DNA of 64,000 bases from positions 1,350,076 to 1,414,075 of the forward strand of contig VFFE01007212.1 in assembly GCA_008921705.1 (NCBI GenBank), read 5' to 3'. Below are positions 13,875-24,300 of this stretch, piece after piece. Made by a program: the position numbers and the translations under genes. Positions within the stretch are counted from its first letter, which is position 1. Each line of letters opens with the position of its first letter. This DNA comes from Burhinus oedicnemus (Eukaryota; Chordata; Aves; Charadriiformes; Burhinidae). Under the pieces are notes generated by a model that saw only the letters and a list, made by a program, of their open reading frames with translations, had not been told where the DNA came from and made no database searches.

Positions 13875-14050
13875 GAATTCAGAGGTTAAGACCACCCCAA
13901 ACCCAGAGCAGACCCGGGCCCCCCGGGCAGGCGCCGACCCGCCGGCCCCCTGCTGCCCCCTGGCGGCCGCCGCGCCGCCCCGCAGCCCCCCGCCGCACGA
14001 ACGGGCGGCTCCTTACCGGCCTGTCGAAATGACGGCGTTTTAAGGAAGGG
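13875..14050. promoter_or_regulatory. isolated small CpG island with CTCF-like site
   Basis: About 175 bp of GC- and CpG-rich DNA in otherwise AT-rich sequence, 5.6 kb upstream of GNPDA2. It contains 'ccgccgcgccgccccgcagc' near 13968 and many CpGs. On the - strand a strong 5' splice-site match (GGCCG then GTAAGGAG, near 14017) suggests the first exon of an unannotated leftward transcript. No convincing protein starts here: the open frames through it, both strands, are low-complexity Pro/Ala/Gly/Arg products of GC richness. It could be an orphan CpG island, a lncRNA promoter or a poised enhancer. Confidence 0.6.
13951..13969 (-). promoter_or_regulatory. CTCF-binding motif
   Basis: The - strand reads CGGCCGCCAGGGGGCAGCA, which fits the 19-base vertebrate CTCF consensus (YGRCCASYAGRKGGCRSYV) with one mismatch (G for A at the sixth position). 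It includes the invariant CAGGGGGCAG-type core. It lies inside the orphan CpG island, so occupancy would depend on methylation. CTCF and its zinc-finger code are conserved in birds. The assignment is by motif only. Confidence 0.6.
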
Positions 14051-17000
14051 GACCCCTCCCCCCCCCAAAAACAAAACAAAACCCACACTTAAAAAAATGC
14101 CAGGGGTGATATTTGAAAGGTTTATTCGATACAGAGAGAGATAATAAGTCCAAACTGCATTTCTTGAAGCTGTTTTACAGCTCTGGTCTTCCCAAGCTCT
14201 TCTAAAATAGGCCAAGAGTCGATTTCATAAAAAGGAGCGCTATTAAATCAGATGCAATGTTATTCTCCTTACAAGTACTAACAAAAAACAGCGAGCATGA
14301 TTTTTCTAGTTATCTCCCATCATCTTCAAAAGCCTAGCATGAAACTTTAAATCCTGGTTTAGTTTTGCAAAAACACTGTCAAAGAACATTTCCCTGAGCA
14401 CTAGGGACTCAGAGTTTCTCGATACTCATAAATTACATATAGCCAGAAACGTACCCAAGCACCGAGCTGACTGGCACGGGATGGCCTGTGGATAAACCAG
14501 GAAAAAGTTTGCTGGCTGCAAAACCAGTGAACCTATTTCCCATGTGCGTAGCTGGAATAAGATGGAGTATTAAAAATATCCTGCATATTTTTGTGCCCAA
14601 TCTCACTATATCTCTACAGAAACACCTACTACCTCTGCTGCTTTCTCACTGGCTTTGTGCAGCACATGTCAATACGCCATTCTAGATAGAGCAGTCAGCA
14701 TCAGGGTCAGTCCCTCCTGTTCTCTGCACTTCACCGTGGCCTCCCCAACCTCTCAAAACATGATGGTAAAGGAGGCAGAGAAGTGCAAGCAGCCGTCTAT
14801 TTGCCTGATGGGATATTGTGACACAAGACTACAGATATACTGTCTGCCTGCGTTGCGACTTCCTGAGAAAAGATAATGAGAATACTGATTTTCCCATTGT
14901 GTGTGCAGTTAAAACAGAAAGTCTCTTCACATAAGAATCCAAAATGACCAATACTAGCTACGGTTTGAAACACTGCCAACTGGGCTGCAACTCATCTGAC
15001 TCGATATTCATATATTCACTCCATATTCACTCCGTATAAACCTCCCTATTCAGGCTATTCACATTTTTCTGAAGGAGATGCTTAAGATTAGCTAGAATTC
15101 AACCACCCAGGACAGATGTCTTATTCCCCCCCATCACTCAGCAGACCACATTCTGGCGATGGTCCTGCAGATGGTGTGAATCAGTCCACCCACGCTTTAA
15201 TCAGGCTGCCTAACTGGGCAGACAAGAGTCAGCATGCTGAGCAAATACCCGTAACTGAAATCTCTCGTCATTCACTCTTATTCCTTAACAGCTATCACAG
15301 TACACCTCATAAAAAACCCTCAAAAACAACCAGTCTTCTTGACCTACAAAACATCCATAAAGCACAAGACTAAACAGAGATTATCTGTAAAGGGGAAAAA
15401 AAAGTGCCCCCCGCATCACACTGTGCTTGAAGTAGGGGCACAGCTTTTGTCTTAAGCCTGCAAAGGACCCTGTGCTCAGTACCCTTCATTTCTACCTTTA
15501 GAAACAGCTTCAGTTCACAAAAGACACCATACGAGTCAAGCGGACTACCTGTTGTATGCAATTTGGCCCACTTGTATTCCTGGCAGGGCTGGAAAGGCTG
15601 ATTCATTCAGCCCAGGGGAGGATCGGATTAGGAGAGGGGAGATGAGAAAGGATGGAAATGGTGAACATCTAAACTGCACTCTAAAAGGAACAGGCTTAAA
15701 AGCAGCTGAGAGCACTGCCTGAAATTTCTCTCAACAACATCCCTGCATACATCAAGACTGTTCCCCACTACAGGGGCACAGCCAACCATCGATTTATGCA
15801 CTTATACCTAGGAGGCAGCTGACACTTGCATCAGTGACGAGGGGAAGATCTGATCTGCAGGGAATGTAGCGGGCAGCTCTGCCTGCTGGTTCAGGCAGAG
15901 ATGCTTGAGGAGAACTACCCTGCCACTCCAGACACACACGGAAAAATGATCAGCATCAGCTCTCCCTACACAGCAAAATGAAGTCGTACGGAGTAGCAAA
16001 CTCCAGCACTGAACCCCTAGTCTGACAAACCGAAGAGTTCACCAGCAGTAAGGTAACAGGGTGATGGTACGACATTTAAGTCACACGCCTCTTCCCTCAT
16101 CACCTTTAATGCTTACTCTGTAGCGATCGACTCTCACATTCAGAACCAGCTCATAACTGTCTGTTTTGGTACAGATTCTACCAGAATCCATGTAGGAAGC
16201 ACTAATATGTGGCAAGTAAGAACAGAAATGGAAAACAAAAGCATAGGGTGCTTATCTGTTACTGTGTATAAGCTTCACAAACTGACTCAAAGCCTTGCCT
16301 ATAAAAATTAAGATGGTGCTAAATACTAGTTAGATGCTTCACTTGTGTCTCTGTTGGCATATCCTGGTGTCACAGAATCTGATGTTGCCCATTTTACTGG
16401 AAAATGGTTCCAATGGGATTGTTGCACGAAACATCAAACCAAAAGATGTCACGTGCCATGTACTCCCAAGCTCATAGAAATGTGGTAAGATCTAATCGAG
16501 GAAGCTTTGAAGAAAGCTGTGACAAGTACAGGGGTGCATGAGCATGTGAAACTATCTTCAGCCTTTGCAAGCAGTAAGCAAAGCTGCCAAGTGGATTCAG
16601 TCCCCTCAGGCTTATGGCCAGAAGACAAATGAAGTTACCAGAAATTCAGCATGCTTTAGGTCAAACAGGTGGCTATTGACTCTGTGGCGTTAAACAGAGC
16701 ACCAGGGGTAACTACCACTGTCTTCACATTCTTTCAGAGCTCTGAAAATTAAAAAAAAAAAACACAATCTTCTCCCCATACAGTTATCACCCTCTAAAAG
16801 GTTTCAGTTGCTATGTTTTTGTACCCTTAGTCGTGATTTGCACACCTCTTACACAGCAGAGTTTATTTCAGCAAGTCTCTTCATCAATTACTTGTTTCTC
16901 AACCTTCACATTTAATGCCTTGGTAAATAAACTTCATTGCAACCTTTTTGGCATCTTCTCAATCTTTCCTGCATGTCAACATCCATTTGAGTAATTTTCC

Positions 17001-19599
17001 TTCACAGGTCCCAACTTTGGGCAGGATCCTTCGCTCTTCCAACTGAAAAGGAGAGAATGTGGAGGAATAGCTACCTTCTTAAAAGACTGGATTCAGCTTA
17101 AGTTCAGGTGGCCCTCCTTAGGTAAAACTTGCTGCAGCTTGGTTGCCATTGAAGCACATCCAGTTTAAATTCCTAGTCACTTAATACAGGTTTAAAAAAC
17201 AAACAGCGCAAAAGTGTCATGATCATAGCAAATACATAAAAATCAGATCACTGTGACCAGAGTAAATGAATTAATACTTAAGAGAAGGGGCCATTAAGAA
17301 AAAAAGGAAAAACTTTATCACAGAAAGACTGTTTCCAGAAGCAACAGGAAGACACTGGGATTTTAAATACCGTGACTGTGAGATTTTAAGAAATCTCCAG
17401 TCATGTTACTCAATGAAACCTAATAAGGAATTAAGACCTTGCCTAATTGCTACCAATAACATTCAGCGCATAGAGCATTTTGCATCTGCTACTAATTAGA
17501 AAGGAAAATCTGAAGAATGACTTGGGAAAAATCATACCCTATGCATTAGCATACTAACAAGGACAGGCAGAATTGAATATGCTCACAGAAGACATGGAAT
17601 TTGTCTGACAGTATGTCTAATAGAAGTAGTTGATAATATTGCCAAATTTGCTAAAAGGCAACAGACACAAAAGGTTTTTCAGAACTTAGAGGCAGCAGGA
17701 AAAAGTACAAGAAGTTCCACTGAGCGTAGAACAGTACATCATGTATTCTCTGGCCTCCTGAGAATATGTAACATGGGAGAGCCTATTATCTGAATTTTAA
17801 GAGCTTTTCATTAGTGATGAACAAAGTGAATTTTCAAGTTGTGGAAACCTACAGAACTTGTGTGAAAGATCTCAGCTTCCTGTAACTTCACATGCAGACT
17901 GATGAACAAAGCCAATAGACTATGGTAGGATAAGGAATACATGGTAAGGTCATACCTACAGGGAAGAGCTAGGAATGGAATCAGAGATGGGAAGCATGAA
18001 AGTTGAACAATGCTGTTCTGCCAAGGGAAGAGGGGATAATGTAAACGGCTGTTCTTGCTGTACCATCCATTTGGGCATGTTCCACTCTTACCTTGTCAAG
18101 GCAGCAAGCGTACACTAGAGTAAAAATCCTCAGAAACAAATGACCATCTCGAGATCAGGGTAGCTAGTAAAGACTTTAGGGAAGTAGAGAAGCCCATTGT
18201 TGCTACCTTCAGGGGCACTGTAAAGCAGTGCCACATACAAACTGGCAACACCAAGGATGCAGAGAAAGGGAACAGACAACCCTAGCAGAATAGCAGGGAG
18301 CCGATAAAGATAGCAACACAGATGGGTACTTGACCATGAGGAAATAGTTATCTCTGACATTGAGCTTACATTTCAGAAAACAGGGTTCACTAGGGGAAAA
18401 GGATCTCCCCTACAATTCTGGGGGTGTGATTTCAGGCCTGTAGGTTCCCAGGTATGTAGTAATACCAAAGAAACGTGTTAACTAGTCCGCTATATGCAGA
18501 AGTAGTTCACCACTGAAGTGTCACACGTGGTCTATATAAGTAGGAAAAAACAGAATGGAAATCTAGAGGCAAAACTAGGTTGTTACATGGGATCTGAAAA
18601 ATCACAACCTCTGCTGCAGCATACTCTGAAACAATGAGAGCAGCAGAGGGTCAGAGCATGACTCAAGAAACGGCACAAGAGAAAACAATATTCTTTAGGA
18701 CCTGGTAAAATTTCCAAAATAAAGACTTTATAGGAAAAAGGGGCATGAGCTAAATCAGGTTGCTGATATTTTAAAGCTGAATTCAAGTAAAAGGCAGATT
18801 TTGAAAAAAAGGTATTTTTGTTGGTTCCCTGCTAAGTCGCAGAGACTCCAGTAAGGCACATTTTTCCTCACAAGTTTGCAAATGCACCTTTCACGCCCTT
18901 GGCAAAGCATTACTTCATTATTCTAAACTACCCCGCTGTAGTTCTAGTCAGGTTACCAGAAAATGTATTACGTTCATGCATGACTCCAGATTTTTTGTTT
19001 TGTTTTAACACACCCCACCTCCCTTTATTAGCTGCCCTCCCCTAAGCCTTCAATCATGATGTTGTTCCTCAGCTGGTTACGCTCCTGCGAGGTAAACACA
19101 CGTATCCCAGTCTTCTAATATGATCAGGCCTCCATGAAGGCTACAGCATGTGCTTACACATATATTCAGAATTATGTAGCTTGCTCTTTTACATTTTCCC
19201 CATTTCCCTATTCAACTGTGAAGCAGCACCCTTTAAGACTACAAACCCTTTACCAACCAGCAAGATCTATCACACCGTAGCTGTTTAGATTATTGCTTAG
19301 GTACATCTACAAGATTACTTGACTGGTTTTAAAGCAAAAACAGAAAGAAGCTGATGCTTTGCCTATTATTTTTTGTAGTAACTACCAACAGCCTCTTTTT
19401 TAGCTGCTTCAAGCAAATAATGCGAAAAGTTTCACCTTGACTTAAGTAAGATCTCAGTGTGCCACCTGCTTCCCCGAGGAGGGGCTCCAAGAACAGGCCT
19501 CACACAGGGGCCCTAATCTATCTTAGCCTACGAACAGCCTCCACCCACCCCAAGCCACGAGGCAGCTCCCCAGGCCCTCCCCTGAGGGGAGACACCTCC
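14051..19599. other. intergenic DNA upstream of GNPDA2
   Basis: No exon, tRNA or clear repeat is supported. Near 15,003-15,040 there are imperfect direct copies of 'atattcactcc'. Short open frames, such as a 76-codon hydrophobic one on the - strand at 18130-18360, have no family resemblance. Part of this stretch may carry distal promoter elements for GNPDA2. Confidence 0.55.
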
Positions 19600-19705
19600 T
19601 TGGCCCAGGCCCTACCCCAACACCGAGCTCCAGGAGCGGGGCAGGAGCTCCCGACGCCCGCTCCTGCCGGCCCCGACAACCCGCCTCCTCGAGGCCGCCG
19701 CCCCA

Positions 19706-19715
19706 GCGCATGCGC
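19706..19715. promoter_or_regulatory. NRF1 site
   Basis: GCGCATGCGC is the exact palindromic core of the nuclear respiratory factor 1 site. It lies 40-50 bp upstream of the ETS site and about 100 bp upstream of the first splice donor of GNPDA2, a usual promoter-proximal position. Confidence 0.7.
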
Positions 19716-19757
19716 GGCACCGCCCACCCGCGCGGCTATTTCCGGTCCCCGCCAGGT

Positions 19758-19765
19758 ACTTCCGG
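19758..19765 (-). promoter_or_regulatory. ETS/GABPA site
   Basis: ACTTCCGG reads CCGGAAGT on the - strand, the ETS-family consensus. ETS sites in TATA-less CpG-island promoters usually lie within tens of bases of the start site, so GNPDA2 transcription probably begins near 19,770. Confidence 0.65.
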
Positions 19766-19769
19766 GTTG

Positions 19770-19819
19770 CACGGCAGGTTCGGTCGGCGGTGGTGGGGTG
19801 GGTGCTGCGGGCCGCTCTG
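19770..19819 (+). other. GNPDA2: GNPDA2 exon 1 (non-coding), 5' end estimated
   Basis: The donor CTCTG/GTGAGT at 19820 is a strong 5' splice site just downstream of the ETS and NRF1 sites. The coding sequence starts only in the next exon, so this exon is 5' UTR. The start near 19,770 is inferred from the position of the promoter motifs. A second usable donor (GGGG/GTGAGC, near 19,902) would give a longer first exon. Confidence 0.5.
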
Positions 19820-21328
19820 GTGAGTGGAGGTCCCTCTTCTTCCTCTGGTGCCGTCTGTGCCGTCCTGGCGCTGCTTGTGACCGCTGCGGACTCTCCTGGG
19901 GGTGAGCGGGGCGGGTAGGGCCGGGCCCTGCCGCCCCTGGGCGGTGGGTGAGGGGAGGCCGTGAGGCCCGGGGCCGCCCAGGGTAGGGTGGGGTGGGGGG
20001 GACGGGCAGGCAGTAGGTCTCTTTCTCTAGCAATGTAGATTCACTGTCTTGGAGCGCATCACCATGTTGTCGGGGTAAAATCGTTAAAGCTTTATGAGGC
20101 TACTCTAAGGAGACGGGATCTCGTTCTGGTGGCCTGCTTTCTGTCGTCCTGGAGGAAACGTGAGTGGTAGCTTTTTCGGTACCTGTGCAGTAGCGTTTCC
20201 TCTGCAGTGGTGAATTTGACTTGTCACGGCTCTCCTCTCCAGGAAGAGGAGGCAGTGCAGTCAGCAAAAGGTGGTGTGTGTTTCCTTCCTCGTTTAGTGG
20301 GATGAACAGATGTTACCCTGTTAAGCATTACTGTATTTTAATTAGTATTTCTTCTAAAATTGGTCTCATTTTGGGTAAACTAAGAGTAGTGCATGGTAGT
20401 GGTGGTTTGGCACTGAGTTGGCCTTAGGCTTTTGACAGCGACGTTGTTTTCTGGCTAATGCCAAGCACACTCAGACCTGGGAAGAGAAAATACACTGCAA
20501 ACTGGCTAAAGAGCCTCAGTCTTTGTGATAATTACCAGATTCTGTTAAGCAGAAACTCTTGGAAAAATGAGTTTCATTTAATGCAAGAGATGTGCATGTA
20601 CTTCTAAAAGCCAAGTTTTTTTGCTAGGTATTCATCTTAATAGTTGATATAGTTGTACTCAAAATCAGAGCCTATAAAGAATGACTGACTGATTTCTATT
20701 TAAAGTTATGTTGAAAAGAAAAAATGTGACCTCATAGGTATTTTTTCTGTGAATTGTAAAGGTTTCAAATATCTCTTATGCTTTAACTTTTTTTTGCAAG
20801 CTTACTGGATCGTTGTTATGGAGTTAGAACGGGAATGAAAGGAATTTTAACTGTTTACTTGCAATTATGTATTTTGAATATAGAACATGGGGTTATTCTG
20901 GGCCTTGTTTTTGAAATTTTAGGCATGCAGCTGGTCATGAGAACCAGCAGTTAATCTCAGTGTTTGTTTACTTATTTGTTTGCTTTTATTTCAAGCATAT
21001 TTCCCTTTTTCTAACAATAAAAAAATTGAATTTCAAAAGGTGTTCTCATTTTGTTTTAGCTTTTTCCTACAAGTTACTTTAAATTAGTCTGTGAATTTCA
21101 ATAAATATTTTGACTGTGATCTGTCACTTGGATTCTGTAGCTTTTCTTTTGATTTTCCAACAGTCCAGCTTGAACTAGGCAAGAGTGTAATATGCCTGTG
21201 CAAGTAAAATATGCTTTATTTAGCACTACAGGTCACCAGTATAAAAGGTCATTTTTATCTTTTCTGTAATTAAGAGTTTTGCAATTTTTCATATGTGCTT
21301 GTTTTTAAAACTTTGACATTTTCTCCAG

Positions 21329-24300
21329 GTTTAAGTTTACTTTATCACACAAGTTCCTTACGGCCATAATGAGGCTAGTAATTCTTGAAGATTATGATCA
21401 GGCTAGTGAATGGGCAGCAAAATACATCTGTAATCGTATTATCCAATTCAAGCCAAGTCAAGGAAGATATTTCACGCTTGGTCTACCAACAGGCAAGTTT
21501 TATTCAAAGCCTATGTAAATGACTAAACCTAGAACTATGTTTGTGTCATTGCTAACAGATACAGTATTTAAAGAATACAAATATATTTTTGGTAATACTC
21601 CCAACATATTTCTTTTTAAATATGGATTTAATTTGTGTAAAAAGTTGTGATAAAATTTGAGGAGCTGAGAAATACTAAGTGAGAAATAACAGATTTCTTT
21701 GTTGAAAAGCATTGTAGCAAAATTTGACTATGAAGAGATCTAAAACCACTTAAAATGTTGTGCAGATACATAGAACAGTAGAAAAACTTTATTTAACAGG
21801 GAGTACACCTTTGGGATGCTACAAAAAGCTGATAGAATATCACAAGAATGGAGATCTCTCTTTCAAATATGTAAAGACTTTCAACATGGATGAATATGTA
21901 GGTAAGATGTGCTAATTATTTGAGAACACGCTATACTGATAACGTTTTTCCATTATTAAAGCTGTTAAATACTTTGACAAAGCACAGTCAGTCTAGATGT
22001 TTGTACTTCTAAGTTAGACTTTTGTACAGGGGTTATCTTAAGCATTTTTCTCTATTCTTTATCCACAAAAATGCAAATAATAAACTAGTTCAGGTGGATT
22101 CTGGGCTAAATTCAGTGCTTGTAAATTACTTTAGAGTAGTACATCTGTTGAAAGTGTGTTGTCACATAGTATTGTGACTGCATTTCTTTTGAAGACTTTA
22201 CACTCTTTGTGATAAGATGTACGCGAAGGGAATGTAAACCGATTACCTTGTGCATGCCAAAAGGAAATCTTTCTTCTCAATATTATTTCAAATACTGCTT
22301 TATCTGACTGACTTAGGTTTGGCTTGCATGCCCTACGTTGGTTACACATAGACTAGAATTAAGGCTGTTTGGTTAAATCTTATAATATGTTAATTTCACT
22401 GTAAATCATTTCAGGGCTTCCCAGAAATCATCCAGAGAGCTATCACTCCTATATGTGGAATAATTTCTTTAAACATATTGACATAGATCCAAATAATGCT
22501 CACATCCTTGATGGGAATGCTCCAGACTTACAGGCCGAATGTGATGCATTTGAAAAGAAAATTGAAGAAGCAGGGGGGATTGATCTGTTTGTTGGAGGTA
22601 TGAGGAAATGCTCTGTGGTTAGTTATGTTTCAGATAAATACACTGACTCTTTAATCACTGTTTTCATAACTTAGCTAAACCCACTTTTTTCAATTATGGT
22701 GTAACAAAGTTCTGTGACTAACAAAGAATCAGTATGAATACCAAAACAGAATGGTTGGTGTCCAAGTTTCTAATAACTTACTAAAAAGCATTTAAAACTT
22801 AATTGAAATTGAAAATGGGGGAACCAAAAGGAAAGAATGAGCCCTAAAACTTTTTTTATTCATATATGATGTTTGAGGATATTTGTTGACTCGCAGGTCT
22901 GGAATGATTTACTTTTTTTAACTTTGAAAAGGCATTGGTCCAGATGGCCACATTGCATTCAATGAACCCGGATCAAGTTTGTCTTCAAGAACAAGATTAA
23001 AGACTTTAGCAATGGACACCATTTTGGCAAATGCTAAATACTTTGATGGAGACTTATCTAAAGTACCAACTATGGCGCTTACAGTTGGTGTGGGTACAGT
23101 GATGGATGCTAGAGAAGTAAGAACTTATTTAGTTTTAGTTGCATGTGTCTGTTTTCAAGACTAGTTGGTATTGATACTGGGATTGAAAGTAAAGAGACCT
23201 TTGTTTTGCAGGTGATGATTCTTATAACAGGTGCACATAAGGCTTTTGCATTGTACAAAGCAATTGAAGAAGGAGTCAATCATATGTGGACAGTTTCTGC
23301 TTTCCAGCAACACCCTCGTACTATCTTTGTGTGTGATGAAGATGCTACTTTAGAACTAAGAGTTAAAACTGTGAAGTACTTTAAAGGTGAGCACTGAATC
23401 AGAGGTTACACTTTTTTTTTTTTAAATTAAGTTATATTAAGTCTGAGCCTTCCAACACTTTATGGTAGCTAATGTATAATGTTATATATTCAAAATACTA
23501 AATGTTAACTTATTTCTTGTGAATGGAAAAGTGCAAGGAGGCATAACTTGTGTTCCTTACATTCCTGACAAAGCTACTTTGAAAAAATACTTCCTTTGCT
23601 TCCAATTTGAAATGATAGTTCAGTAATCTTCAACTGTATGTAAAACAGCAGCAGTCTGGTGTTCCAGAATATTGGTCTTAAATATACTGGAAAGTTTCAC
23701 TTAAAGAAAACTTGATACATTTATTAATCCCGATGTATTTTCATGCTGCTTTTGCTATGTGCTGTAATGTGCTGTCCAGTAAACTTGAAATGTGTGATAC
23801 AGACTTTGAAGCCACCTGAGGACACTTTTTGTACAGGGCAATTAGTATAACAATCTATACTGACTTTTACTACATTGCAGACACTTACTGTGCTTTTCAT
23901 ATTTGTAGTAGGTATACTGAGGCAAGCTTAAAGTTGGAATTTCTGATAGTCCTTGAGAGTTCCTAGATGTGAATTCTGTTTCACGGAGACTGTAGAAGCT
24001 GAGAAAAGTAGTTTTCTCCTAGCTATATTAGCACAGCAAATTCAGTTGTGTAAATTGAATCATCTTTCTCACTAGCATGGATACTTGTAGTAGTTGAAGC
24101 AGCCGAGATCAAGATTGTAATTTATGAAGTTATTTTTTAAAGCATTATATCACCCATGTCCATATGTGTATTAGGTTGCAGTTCTGGCATTAATGTGATT
24201 TTTATCGTGATATCATTTGTGGCCAACTTGTTAATTTTGGATTTTTTCAGTATGCTGTTCTCTGCTAAGTAGTGTGTGTGTGTTAGTCTTACCTGTATCA

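Larger units (their letters stand above)
19600..19990. promoter_or_regulatory. GNPDA2: GNPDA2 CpG-island promoter
   Basis: A dense CpG island immediately upstream of and across the presumed first exon of GNPDA2. No TATA box is seen, as expected for a housekeeping gene. It contains a perfect NRF1 palindrome (GCGCATGCGC, 19706-19715) and two ETS/GABPA-type sites (TTTCCGG at 19739-19745, ACTTCCGG at 19758-19765). NRF1 plus ETS is a common pair in ubiquitously expressed genes. The 148- and 171-codon open frames across the island on the two strands are compositional artefacts. Confidence 0.85.

Noticed and set aside
13531..14043. A 170-codon + strand open frame ending in the orphan CpG island
   Set aside because: AT-coded first half and Pro/Ala-rich second half with no family resemblance and no splice or conservation evidence; judged chance plus GC bias.
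19459..20033. Long open frames on both strands across the GNPDA2 CpG island (148 and 171 codons)
   Set aside because: Pro/Arg/Gly/Ala-rich products with no domain; they overlap each other on opposite strands and follow from GC composition in a promoter.
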